Assembly (NCBI GenBank): GCA_017694755.1
Contig: JADIMO010000035.1
Coordinates: 16,581-80,580, forward strand
Source of the DNA: Candidatus Cryptobacteroides merdavium
Lineage (GTDB): Bacteria > Bacteroidota > Bacteroidia > Bacteroidales > UBA932
Direction: 5' to 3'
DNA: 64,000 nt
Part shown: positions 39,141-51,211 of the stretch, one piece after another
Position numbering within the stretch: position 1 is the first letter of the stretch
Layout of the letters: every line of letters begins with the position of its first letter
Program-made: the position numbers and the translations under genes
Notes under the pieces: generated by a model
The model's database searches: none
Told to the model about the DNA's origin: nothing
Seen by the model: the letters and a program-made list of their open reading frames with translations, nothing else

Positions 39141-40487
39141 ATGTTAACTGATAAACTTTTTGTAACAATGAAACGAATTTTTATCGCATTGGCGGTGCTT
39201 CTTTCCGTTCAGGTCGCTGATGCACAGGTGAAAACACCGTCTGAGGCCAAGAAGGCAGTAGAGTCAGCCGAAGCTGCTTCACAGAATCCGAAGAAGGCAG
39301 AGAAAGTGGCCACATGGATGAAGCTCGCAAAGGCATATGTGGATGCATATGATGCCCCGGCAGGCAATGCGTGGGTAGGTGCAGGCCAGCAGGAACTCAA
39401 ACTCCTCATGGGCAGCGAAAAGCCGTCTGCAACTGAGAATGTCACTCTCGCAGGTGAGCCTTACACAAAGGAGGTATATGCAGAAAAGAACTTATATTTC
39501 AATGCAGCCGGGGTGCTTTCTATGATAGAAGTCACCAAGCCTGTGTTTGCTGATGCCCTTGACCGTGCCTACAATGCATATCAGTCTGCATACAAGGTGG
39601 ACATCAAGCATAGCAAGACAAAGGACATAGTGGCAGGCATAAAGAATGTCTCTTCAAAATATCTCAACGAGGGCATGAATGCCTATATGTTCGGTGACAT
39701 GAAGAAGGCAAGTTCCCTGTTTGCCCAGGCAGCATCTGTCGTTGCCGGCGAGCCTGTGAACGAGGTTGACACTACCGCTACATATAATGCAGGCTTTACC
39801 GCCTGGATGTCAAAGGACTATGCCAGTGCCAAGGAATACTTTGACACCTGCATCGGAGCCGGGTATTTCGAGGACGGTGAAGTGTATGCAAAGCTTGCTG
39901 ACTGCCAGCTGAACCTTGCAGACACCACTGCTGCCAAGACTACCCTTGAAAACGGTTTTGAAGCTTTCCCTCAGAACCAGAGTATCCTTATAGGACTTAT
40001 CAACTACTATATCAGCAGCGGTGACGAGCCTGACCGTCTCTTCGCCCTTCTCGACAAGGCAAAGGAGAATGAGCCGAACAATGCTTCCCTTTATTATGTT
40101 GAAGGAAACATCCACAAGGAGCTCGGACATATCGAAGAGGCTGTGGCTTCCTACAACAAGTCATATGAGATCGACAACAACTATGCATTCGGACTGATCG
40201 GAATCGGTATCCTCTATTATGAACAGGCCCTTGAACTTCAGGAAAAGGCTCAGAACGAGTTTGACGATGCCAAGTACACTGCCCTCGTAGAGCAGTTCGA
40301 GACTGCCTTGAAGAATGCCATTGATCCGTTCGAGAAGGCTTTCACTGTCAGCAAGGACGAGAGCATCAAGGTCAGCATAGCCGAATATCTCAAGAACATC
40401 TACTACCGTTTCCGTGACCAGGATCAGAAATATGCCGACGGCTACAAGAAATATGATGCAGTCGTGGCTTCCGGCCGCGCACAGTAA
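39141..40487 (+). CDS. Tetratricopeptide repeat protein (start 39141 or 39168)
   Basis: Signal peptide MKRIFIALAVLLSVQVADAQ and TPR-like repeats. Confidence 0.85.
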   Translation: MLTDKLFVTMKRIFIALAVLLSVQVADAQVKTPSEAKKAVESAEAASQNPKKAEKVATWMKLAKAYVDAYDAPAGNAWVGAGQQELKLLMGSEKPSATENVTLAGEPYTKEVYAEKNLYFNAAGVLSMIEVTKPVFADALDRAYNAYQSAYKVDIKHSKTKDIVAGIKNVSSKYLNEGMNAYMFGDMKKASSLFAQAASVVAGEPVNEVDTTATYNAGFTAWMSKDYASAKEYFDTCIGAGYFEDGEVYAKLADCQLNLADTTAAKTTLENGFEAFPQNQSILIGLINYYISSGDEPDRLFALLDKAKENEPNNASLYYVEGNIHKELGHIEEAVASYNKSYEIDNNYAFGLIGIGILYYEQALELQEKAQNEFDDAKYTALVEQFETALKNAIDPFEKAFTVSKDESIKVSIAEYLKNIYYRFRDQDQKYADGYKKYDAVVASGRAQ

Positions 40488-40548
40488 TCACGGCCGCAAG
40501 GTGGAAGATGGTCTGAATAAGATCTTCTGATACTTGAAAAAACATGAA

Positions 40549-40588
40549 GGACCCTGTCAGTCTCCATTCCGGAGCCATGACAGGGTCC
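40549..40588. terminator. Hairpin terminator (recurrent family, copy 2)
   Basis: GGACCCTGTCA...TGACAGGGTCC (11-bp perfect) with inner CTCC/GGAG, then TTTCTTT; A-tract on the other side; convergent genes. Confidence 0.85.
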
Positions 40589-40614
40589 TTTCTTTAAGAT
40601 ACTTTCCGCAAGGC

Positions 40615-40675
40615 TGTCATCCCGGGCGCAGCCTGAGATATGTTGCAGGTTAAGCCTCCTCCCGCCGGAATGACA
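40615..40675. repeat. Imperfect palindromic element, REP/MITE-like
   Basis: TGTCATCCCGG...CCGGAATGACA inverted repeat ends. Confidence 0.45.
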
Positions 40676-40686
40676 CGGAGGGACCA

Positions 40687-41688
40687 TTATTCAGGACAGT
40701 CATTTCTTTTGTTTGCATGCCGTCCGGCTCCGTGACTTTCAATATGTTCCTCCCCGGCTTTGTCAAAGGCCTTGACAATTTTTGATACAAGGGGATGGCG
40801 GACGATGTCCTCGTTTGTGAAGAAGATGGCGCAGATCCCCTTGATCTTCCTGGTCAGTTCTATGCCCTTTAGGAGGCCTGAGTCCTCCTTGTGAGGCAGG
40901 TCTATCTGTGAGGCATCTCCTGTGACTATGAATTTGGCATCGCGTCCCATCCTTGTGAGGAACATCTTGAGCTGGCCGAGGTTTGTGTTCTGGGCTTCGT
41001 CGAGGATGACGCAGGCCTTGTCGAGGGTCCTTCCGCGCATGTAGGCGAGCGGTGCTATCTGGATGGTGCCGTCAGCCATGAATTCCTGCAGTTTCTTGGG
41101 CGGAATCATGTCACCGAGGGCATCGTACAGCGGCTGGAGATAGGGGTCGAGCTTGTCTTTCAGGTCTCCGGGGAGGAATCCGAGGCGTTCCCCGGCTTCG
41201 ACTGCCGGACGGGTCAGGATTATACGCCTGACTTCGCGGTTTTTCAAAGCCCGTACTGCGAGGGCGATGGCCACATAGGTCTTTCCTGTTCCTGCAGGAC
41301 CTACGGCGAAGATGAGGTCGTTTTCAAAATATGCCTTTACCATTTCCTGCTGTGTCCTGTTGCGGGCCTTGATGGGCTTGCCGTCATTGCCGTGGACTAT
41401 GGTTGAATCCCCGCTGAGCTTGAATCTTTCCGGGCTGGATTCGCCGTCGAAGATGTCCTCCACATCGTACGGGGTGAGGTTCATCTTGTGCAGTCTCCTT
41501 TCAATCAGCATGTTCAGCTTGGCTTCAAATTCTTCGGCATCGTCTTCCTTCCCGTCAAGTATGATTTCATTGCCCCGTGCCGCCACCTTGAGTTTGGGAA
41601 AATAGCTGCAGAGAGCTTCCAATATCTTGTTGCCTGCCCCATAGATTTCAACCGGGTCTATCGCTTCGAGTCTTATTGTCTTTTTCAT
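40687..41688 (-). CDS. phoH: PhoH-family ATPase
   Basis: FAVGPAGTGKTYVAIALAVRAL; RRIILTRPAVEAGERLGFLPGDLKDKLDPYLQPLYDAL; VILDEAQN. Confidence 0.96.
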   Translation of the reverse strand: MKKTIRLEAIDPVEIYGAGNKILEALCSYFPKLKVAARGNEIILDGKEDDAEEFEAKLNMLIERRLHKMNLTPYDVEDIFDGESSPERFKLSGDSTIVHGNDGKPIKARNRTQQEMVKAYFENDLIFAVGPAGTGKTYVAIALAVRALKNREVRRIILTRPAVEAGERLGFLPGDLKDKLDPYLQPLYDALGDMIPPKKLQEFMADGTIQIAPLAYMRGRTLDKACVILDEAQNTNLGQLKMFLTRMGRDAKFIVTGDASQIDLPHKEDSGLLKGIELTRKIKGICAIFFTNEDIVRHPLVSKIVKAFDKAGEEHIESHGAGRHANKRNDCPE

Positions 41689-41830
41689 TTGTTTATTTCA
41701 GTCATTTGCCTTTATCTTGCCGTCTCCTTGTCTTGTCGTCATTGTCTGACATTATTGTTTTGTCACCGTTGTCCGGTGTCAATGTTTTGCATTCATAGCT
41801 TTGCTGCCGTTGTCTTGCTGTCGTAGGGCA

Positions 41831-43069
41831 TCAGTCCCTTATGCCTGTCGCCTCCTTTATGCGGAGATATGTTGTTTTCATCTTTGTCCAGTCATATGTG
41901 GAAATCCATTCATCTTTCCTGTCAAGGAACTCTTTTACGGGGACGGTCCTGTGGCTGTCCGAAAGTCTTCCGGGGAGGGAGCACCATGTGAATTCCATTT
42001 CCGGACGGAGCAGTTCCATTCCCCCGTCAGGGTATTTTACGATATTTATTGTAAGCATAAGTCCGATTTGTGTGTCCGGGGCACTCATGTTTGAAATTAT
42101 GTTGCCGAGCGAGTATATCACCGGCACATACTTGGGGCCTTCATCCGTCATGACATGAATGGTGTCGCAGTCCTGAACCACATGGGGATGCGTGCCTATG
42201 ATGATGTCTGCCCCGTTCTCTGCCAGCCATCCGGCTGTCTTCTCCTGGGCTGCGGAATGTCTCAGCCTGTATTCTTCTCCCCAATGTGGAAGGGCGATGA
42301 CGATATCCGCTTCCTTGTCAGCTTTTGTCAGCATCCTTAGAATCCCTTCCCTGTCTTTTTCAACCTGTGTCCTGAACCTTTTCCCGTATGGGGCATTCGT
42401 TCCGTATGTGAAATTTACCATGGCGATTCTGATGCCCCTGGCCCGGACATAGATGGGACCGCAGCAGGAGGTGCTGTCTTCAGTGTCGCAGATACCTGTC
42501 GTTCTTGTGCCGAAGGAGGCTTCAAGTTCCCTGTATTTTCTGAAAGTCCTTCCCATGCCGTCCTGTCCCTTGTCACAGATATGGTTGTTGGCGGTGAGGA
42601 AGACATCCGTCCCGCACGCGGCAAGATATTCCGCGTATGAATCCGGGGCGGAGAATGACGGATAGCCGGTGAACGGGGCTCCTGCCAGGGTGAATTCCAT
42701 GTTCGCCACTGTGATGTCGGCCGTCTCCATCCGTTCCCTTATGTCCTGCAGGCACGGCGTGAAGTCGTATGCCTCATGGCTGTCGGCCGGGGCTGTCCCC
42801 CCATTTGCCAGATATCTCCTGTGTGCATCTGCAATCTGGCTTGCGTGCATCATCACATCTCCGATGAACAGCAATGATGCGGTGTCCGGGGTGAAATGGC
42901 CGGCCGGCGTCCCGGAAAGCATTTCTTTCAGGCAGTCCGCATCGTTGACGGCAGCAGCTTTCCTGAGCGGCGTTCCGTCTTCCTTTCCTTGGCACGGAAG
43001 GACGGCCAGAAGGACGGCAGATACGACGCAGCATGAAAATCTTGCCATATTTCCGGTGGTTTCATACAT
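41831..43069 (-). CDS. CapA family protein (metallophosphatase-like)
   Basis: LLFIGDVMMHASQI; TVANMEFTLAG; NNHICDKGQDGM; ALPHWGEEY; GTHPHVVQ. Confidence 0.9.
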   Translation of the reverse strand: MYETTGNMARFSCCVVSAVLLAVLPCQGKEDGTPLRKAAAVNDADCLKEMLSGTPAGHFTPDTASLLFIGDVMMHASQIADAHRRYLANGGTAPADSHEAYDFTPCLQDIRERMETADITVANMEFTLAGAPFTGYPSFSAPDSYAEYLAACGTDVFLTANNHICDKGQDGMGRTFRKYRELEASFGTRTTGICDTEDSTSCCGPIYVRARGIRIAMVNFTYGTNAPYGKRFRTQVEKDREGILRMLTKADKEADIVIALPHWGEEYRLRHSAAQEKTAGWLAENGADIIIGTHPHVVQDCDTIHVMTDEGPKYVPVIYSLGNIISNMSAPDTQIGLMLTINIVKYPDGGMELLRPEMEFTWCSLPGRLSDSHRTVPVKEFLDRKDEWISTYDWTKMKTTYLRIKEATGIRD

Positions 43070-43160
43070 TCGCACTATGCTGTTGATGCTTGTGAAGGTT
43101 CTGCAAATTTAGAAACTGTTTGAATTTTTTGAAATTTTAAATGCTTTCTGTGATTTTTAT

Positions 43161-43191
43161 TTTGCGACGGACTATTAAATGGTTAAATTTG
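43161..43191 (+). promoter_or_regulatory. Bacteroidetes-type promoter
   Basis: TTTG (43161-43164) - N19 - TAAATTTG (43184-43191). Confidence 0.7.
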
Positions 43192-43204
43192 CGTGGATGT
43201 GCAA

Positions 43205-43732
43205 ATGAATGAAATGATGAACAGGACAGTCATATCGATGCTTCTGCTTTCAGCCGTGCTCTTTTCCGGATGCGACATGTTCCGCAGACTGGCAGGACGT
43301 CCTACGGCCGAGGAACTGGACAGGATGAGGCTGGAGATGATGGCGGAAAAGGAGGCGGAGCACCAGGCCCGCATCGATTCTCTGCGTCAGGTGGAGAAGA
43401 TGCTCACGGATTCCCTTTCTGTCCTGGATTCATTGAAGCAGCTGCACGGGACGATACTCAATCCTTCGGAAATGGGCGGACTCTTCACGACCAGGCTGGA
43501 AGCCAGATATTATATCGTGGTGGGATCTTTCCGCAACCGTTCCAATGCCGAATCCCTTCTGAATGATGTTTCCGCCAGGGGGTATTCTCCTGTGCTGATT
43601 AATTTCAGGAACGGTTTCAATGCAGTCGGAATAGCTCCGGCGTCAAGCCTTAAGGAGGTGCTGGCTTCCCTGAAGAAGGTAAAGACGGAGGATTTCTGTC
43701 CTTCGGATGTGTGGATTCTTGTAAATGAATGA
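43205..43732 (+). CDS. SPOR-domain lipoprotein
   Basis: SAVLFSGCDMF lipobox; C-terminal YYIVVGSFRNRSNAESLLNDVSARGYSPVLINFRNGFNAVGIAPASS. Confidence 0.88.
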   Translation: MNEMMNRTVISMLLLSAVLFSGCDMFRRLAGRPTAEELDRMRLEMMAEKEAEHQARIDSLRQVEKMLTDSLSVLDSLKQLHGTILNPSEMGGLFTTRLEARYYIVVGSFRNRSNAESLLNDVSARGYSPVLINFRNGFNAVGIAPASSLKEVLASLKKVKTEDFCPSDVWILVNE

Positions 43733-45116
43733 GATTATGCGTGTTTGGTATAGACTTGCAGCTGTTGTCTCCATTGTCCTGCTTGTTCCCTTTGTGTCCG
43801 ATGCACAGTACCGGAGCGGCGGAGGGTATTCGGACCTTTATGACAGCGAGACTGTGGCGGCACTCAAGAAGCATATAGGATTTCTCGCCTCTGCCTCTTT
43901 GGAAGGCAGGAAGGCAGGTTCGGAAGGGGAAAAGGCTGCTGCGGAATATGTATATTCATGCCTTAAGGAATACGGGGTGGACATGCTCTGTCCTGAAACA
44001 GGGGATGAATTCGGCATTTCAAAGGACGGGGCCGACACCCTGACATCAAGGAATGTGCTCGGTTTCATCCAGGGATATGACAAGGACTTGAGAAACAGAT
44101 ATATCGTGGTCGGGGCGAGGCTTGACAACCTCGGCACCAATACCATGACCGTGAACGGGAATGTTTCGGAACAGATATATTATGGTGCGAACGGCAATGC
44201 ATCAGGTCTGGCCATGATGATGGAGCTGGCAAGGAAGGTGAGCACCAATTCCATCCTTTTCAGGAGGTCCGTGCTTTTCGTGGCCTTCGGAGCCTCCTCG
44301 GAAACATACGCAGGGGCATGGTATTTCCTTAACCGTTCATTTTCGGATGTCTCCAACATAGATGCCATGATCAATCTGGACATGGTGGGGACGGGAGAGC
44401 AGGGCTTCTATGCCTATACCGCCTCCAATGCCGACATCAATACGGTGATATCGTCAATATCGAGGGACCTGCATCCGGTGCAGCCTGAGGTGGTCTCTTA
44501 CGAAATATACCCTTCAGACAACAGAGCCTTCTATTCCAAGGAGATACCGTCCGTGATGTTTACGACGGGACAATATCCGGAGCACAACACGCCGCGTGAC
44601 ACCTGGTCGATAATTGACTATGAAATGATGGAAAGGGAGCTGGAATATGTCTACAATTTCACGGAGGCTATCGCCAATACGGGGCTGCAGCTGTCGTTCC
44701 GTCCTTCGGAGGTGCCGAAGCGCGGGCCTTCATACGACGACGTGGTGCCTTATTATGACTGTGACCAGAAGCCTATGTTCCTGAACAGCACAGATCCGCG
44801 TCAGTTCCTGACCAAGTGGGTCTATCAGTATCTGAAATATCCTAAGGAAGCGGTTGAGGACGGCATACAGGGCCGGGTGCTCGTGGACTTCGTGATAGAC
44901 AAGGACGGGAATGTGACCGACGTGCGTGTGATCAGGAGCGCCGATCCTCTGCTTGATGCGGAAGCCATACGAGTGGTAAGCGCATCCCCCAAATGGCGCC
45001 CGGGCAGGATGAACGGCAACAAGGTGCGCACTTCGATGACCATACCCGTGGAGTTCAGGCTGGAGAAGAAGGGTGCATTCGGCATCAACGGCAGGGAAAT
45101 CAAAAATGACCGCTGA
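43725..45116 (+). CDS. M28 family peptidase fused to TonB C-terminal domain
   Basis: FLASASLEGRKAGSEGEKAAAEY...ANGNASGLAMMMELARK...IDAMINLDMVGTG; then YPKEAVEDGIQGRVLVDFVIDKDGNVTDVRVIRSADPLLDAEAIRVVSASPKWRPGRMNGNKVRTSMTIPVEFRL. Confidence 0.9.
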   Translation: MNEIMRVWYRLAAVVSIVLLVPFVSDAQYRSGGGYSDLYDSETVAALKKHIGFLASASLEGRKAGSEGEKAAAEYVYSCLKEYGVDMLCPETGDEFGISKDGADTLTSRNVLGFIQGYDKDLRNRYIVVGARLDNLGTNTMTVNGNVSEQIYYGANGNASGLAMMMELARKVSTNSILFRRSVLFVAFGASSETYAGAWYFLNRSFSDVSNIDAMINLDMVGTGEQGFYAYTASNADINTVISSISRDLHPVQPEVVSYEIYPSDNRAFYSKEIPSVMFTTGQYPEHNTPRDTWSIIDYEMMERELEYVYNFTEAIANTGLQLSFRPSEVPKRGPSYDDVVPYYDCDQKPMFLNSTDPRQFLTKWVYQYLKYPKEAVEDGIQGRVLVDFVIDKDGNVTDVRVIRSADPLLDAEAIRVVSASPKWRPGRMNGNKVRTSMTIPVEFRLEKKGAFGINGREIKNDR

Positions 45117-45155
45117 TCCCAGGCGGCAGGACAATCAGAGCAAATTATATTGAAG

Positions 45156-47921
<2,766 letters not shown>

Positions 47922-47944
47922 ATACAGTTAAATTGATATTTCCC

Positions 47945-48892
47945 ATGAAAAACTTTCTCTCGGTCTTCAAGGATTATTCCATCCTGACATTCGGCACGGT
48001 GATATATGTCCTTGCATGGACATCCTTCCTCATACCGAACGGGATAGCGAGCGGCGGAGGCACAGGCCTTTGTACAATAGTATATTTTGCGTCCAATGAG
48101 ACCATCCCTGTGTCGACTTCGTTTTTCATACTCAATGCCATCCTCCTGATAATAGGTTTCCTCGTGTTGGGAAAGGCATTCGGATTCAAGACAATATATG
48201 TGATAATACTGTCCACGGTATTGTTTGATGTGTTTCCGAGGCTTGACTGGACGGTCACCTTTGATGAAAAATTCCTCGAAGCTGTGGTCGGAGGCATACT
48301 GGAGGCCGTAGGAATAGGGATAGTGCTCCTGAAAGGGGGAAGTACCGGAGGAACGGACATTGCGGCCATGATTGTGAACAAGTACTGGCCGGTGTCACCG
48401 GGAAAAGTCTATCTGTTTTCCGACATATTCATCATTGCCTCCATCCTTCTCATTCCCGGCAAGACCCTGGAGGACATGATATACGGCTATATCGTGATGA
48501 TAACCTTCTCCTTCATGGTGGATTTCGTTCTGCTAGGGCAGAAGTCTTCGGTGCAGCTGCTCATATTCTCCTCCAAATACCAGGAGATAGCCGACAGGAT
48601 AACCAGGGACATGCGCAGGGGGGTGACTGCCCTGAAGTCCATAGGCTGGTATTCCAAGGCTGACAGCAATGTGCTGCTCGTCATTGTCCGCCGCCATCAG
48701 CTTCATGACATAGTGTCCATCATCAAGAGCATAGACCATTCGGCCTTCGTATCAGTGTCTTCAGCAAGCGATGTGTACGGTGAGGGCTTTGACGAGATGA
48801 AGACCGGACCGGATCTCAAGAAGAAGCAGAAAAAGCTTTCCGGGACGAGCAAAGACGCTGTCCGTACAGATGGAAAAGCAGATGAGAATTGA
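47945..48892 (+). CDS. YitT family membrane protein (copy 1)
   Basis: FLIPNGIASGGGTGL...LLKGGSTGGTDIAAMIVNKYWPVSPGK; C-terminal DUF2179-like region. Confidence 0.9.
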   Translation: MKNFLSVFKDYSILTFGTVIYVLAWTSFLIPNGIASGGGTGLCTIVYFASNETIPVSTSFFILNAILLIIGFLVLGKAFGFKTIYVIILSTVLFDVFPRLDWTVTFDEKFLEAVVGGILEAVGIGIVLLKGGSTGGTDIAAMIVNKYWPVSPGKVYLFSDIFIIASILLIPGKTLEDMIYGYIVMITFSFMVDFVLLGQKSSVQLLIFSSKYQEIADRITRDMRRGVTALKSIGWYSKADSNVLLVIVRRHQLHDIVSIIKSIDHSAFVSVSSASDVYGEGFDEMKTGPDLKKKQKKLSGTSKDAVRTDGKADEN

Positions 48893-48915
48893 GCGGATTC
48901 CAAAAATGAACAGAT

Positions 48916-49875
48916 ATGGCCGCATTGAAAAATAATGTTTGGATTACTCTGAAGGAGTATCTGCTGATTACCGTCGGCCTGCTTTCATATGTACTCGGAT
49001 GGTCCATATTCCTCATACCGAACAATCTTGTCGGCGGGGGCGTGTCCGGTCTCAGTGCCATAATCTACTATGCCACAGGCATACAGATGGGCTACTCCTA
49101 TTTTGTGATAAATGTCATACTTCTTCTGGTAGGATTCAAGATACTCGGGACAGGATTCGGCGGCAAGACCATATATGCCATAATCTTTGCTTCGGTCATG
49201 CTCAATATCCTGCCTCCATTGATTCCTGAATACATCTCCCAGGAACTGGCAGTCTCCAACGGCAAGATGCTTTGTACAGTAATAGGAGGTGTGCTTTCCG
49301 GGGTGGGCATAGGAATGTCCATCTCGAACGGTGGCAGCACCGGTGGCACAGACATCATAGCACTGATAGTGGGCAAGTACAGGAATATCTCCCCCGGAAG
49401 GCTCATTCTGGCTATGGATGTGGTGATAATCCTTTCTTCAATGCTGTTCCCGTCCTATACTGCGGCCGGAGAGCTTGTACCTTTCCCTGAAAAGCTGGCT
49501 ACGGCTGTATATGGCCTTATACTCATAACTGTCTCGGGATATTCCGTGGACCTGTATCTTTCCGGCTCCAGGCAGTCAGTCCAGGTCTTCATATTTTCAA
49601 AGAAATATGCTGAGATTGCTGATGAAATTACCGATGGCTTGCACAGGGGAGTCACCATCATCCATGCCGAAGGATGGTACACGAAGGAGGAAAGCCAGGT
49701 GATCATGGTCATGACCCGTAAGACGGACCTGAACCTTCTTCTCAGGTATGTGAAGTCAATTGATCCGGATGCCTTCATTTCTGTTTCCAGCGTGATGGGA
49801 GTATATGGAAAGGGCTTTGACACCTTGAAGGTAAAATCATCTCATGGTTCAGCTGCCGAAAAGCACGGCAAATAG
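48916..49875 (+). CDS. YitT family membrane protein (copy 2)
   Basis: FLIPNNLVGGGVSGLSAIIYYATGI...SNGGSTGGTDIIALIVGKYRNISPGR. Confidence 0.9.
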   Translation: MAALKNNVWITLKEYLLITVGLLSYVLGWSIFLIPNNLVGGGVSGLSAIIYYATGIQMGYSYFVINVILLLVGFKILGTGFGGKTIYAIIFASVMLNILPPLIPEYISQELAVSNGKMLCTVIGGVLSGVGIGMSISNGGSTGGTDIIALIVGKYRNISPGRLILAMDVVIILSSMLFPSYTAAGELVPFPEKLATAVYGLILITVSGYSVDLYLSGSRQSVQVFIFSKKYAEIADEITDGLHRGVTIIHAEGWYTKEESQVIMVMTRKTDLNLLLRYVKSIDPDAFISVSSVMGVYGKGFDTLKVKSSHGSAAEKHGK

Positions 49876-49937
49876 TCCCAGGCGTTTTATTCAAAAAAGA
49901 GAAATAATATCAAAAAAGAGAAAAATCTGCATCTGGC

Positions 49938-49966
49938 GCCTCTCTGGATGGTATATCGGGAGAGGC
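49938..49966 (+). terminator. Rho-independent terminator after YitT pair
   Basis: GCCTCTC-N15-GAGAGGC followed by TTTTGTTTATTTTT. Confidence 0.75.
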
Positions 49967-50009
49967 TTTTGTTTATTTTTGCTCCGTGTGAAACCATAAA
50001 CAAGAACTT

Positions 50010-51134
50010 ATGAAATTCATAACAGGAAATGAGATTATTTCATATTCAGTGGGGATTGCGATGGCTTCGGCATATGCGCTGATGTTTCTTGACTTTTTGG
50101 TCAAGGCATGTCGGGAAGGATTTCCGGGTTTCCTGAAATCTTCCGTTCTGATACTTTCTTCTCTCAATGCAGTGATGCTTACCGTATCGGGAATAGTGTC
50201 ATATGATGCGTTGCACAGCAATATGGTCGCGGAAGCCGCTGTGCCGGCCTTTGTCCTGCTTGTCTATCAGCTTGACAACGGCTGCCGGATCATTGATGCC
50301 TCTGTCCTTGCGGTCACATCTGTGATGTCTTTCATATCATTGGCCTTGTCCGTCCTGAGGCTGGTAATGGAAGCGGATCCGGTATATCTGACGGAATTTT
50401 CGGTGTGGCTGCCGGCTGTGATGGCCCTGGCCTTGCTCCTGCATTGCTGCTCCAGGGTGGTATGCAGTGTCACTGATTTCAGGGAATTTCTCAAGGGAAC
50501 GGCAGTCAGACGGTATGTGTCCGATTCCATCACTTCATCCTCCGTTTCAGTGTTCCTTTCGGTTCTCATTCTTGTAATGTCTTCTTTCATGCTTTCCGGT
50601 GTGGCCCACAGCATTTGTGCCGGTGTCTGTCTCGTTGTAATATTTTCCATGCACGTCGGCCTGTATGTCAGGGTAAGCAGAGGACGTGAGTTCGCCCTGT
50701 GCAGGAAACTGGAAGAGAAGCTCAAGGAAAGGGGTTCCATGCCCGGGCCTGTTCCGGAAGAGGAAAAGTCAAAGGCGGACATAGGCTACAGGACTACTTA
50801 TGAGAGACTGAGCACCCTGTTCCGGGAAAAGAAACCTTATCTTGACGGCGACCTGACAATAGGTGATGTGGCAAAGGAACTGTATACCAACAAACTGTAT
50901 ATTTCAAAGTCGATAAACCTCTATACGGGCAAGAACTTCTGCCAGTACGTCAATTTTCACAGGGTGAATTATTCGATGGAGCTCTTCAGGACCAATCCTC
51001 ACCTCAAAGTGGGACAGCTTGCGGAGATGTCAGGATTCCATAGTGTCGCCTCATATAATATGGCATTCCGGCTTTTCATGAACGAGTCGCCCGGAGAATG
51101 GTGCAGGAGGAACCGTTTCACAACCTGTGACTGA
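50010..51134 (+). CDS. Membrane-anchored AraC-family transcriptional regulator
   Basis: About six hydrophobic segments then LTIGDVAKELYTNKLYISKSINLYTGKNFCQYVNFHRVNYSMELFRTNPHLKVGQLAEMSGFHSVASYNMAFRLFMNESPGEW. Confidence 0.9.
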   Translation: MKFITGNEIISYSVGIAMASAYALMFLDFLVKACREGFPGFLKSSVLILSSLNAVMLTVSGIVSYDALHSNMVAEAAVPAFVLLVYQLDNGCRIIDASVLAVTSVMSFISLALSVLRLVMEADPVYLTEFSVWLPAVMALALLLHCCSRVVCSVTDFREFLKGTAVRRYVSDSITSSSVSVFLSVLILVMSSFMLSGVAHSICAGVCLVVIFSMHVGLYVRVSRGREFALCRKLEEKLKERGSMPGPVPEEEKSKADIGYRTTYERLSTLFREKKPYLDGDLTIGDVAKELYTNKLYISKSINLYTGKNFCQYVNFHRVNYSMELFRTNPHLKVGQLAEMSGFHSVASYNMAFRLFMNESPGEWCRRNRFTTCD

Positions 51135-51157
51135 ATGGAATGTCCTGGCATGTGAGG

Positions 51158-51188
51158 TTGGTGAATTCACAAACTAAGATTATCTTTG
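51158..51188 (+). promoter_or_regulatory. Bacteroidetes-type promoter for ettA
   Basis: TTG (51158-51160) - N20 - TATCTTTG (51181-51188). Confidence 0.7.
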
Positions 51189-51211
51189 CCGGAAACTTAT
51201 CATTATAGAGT

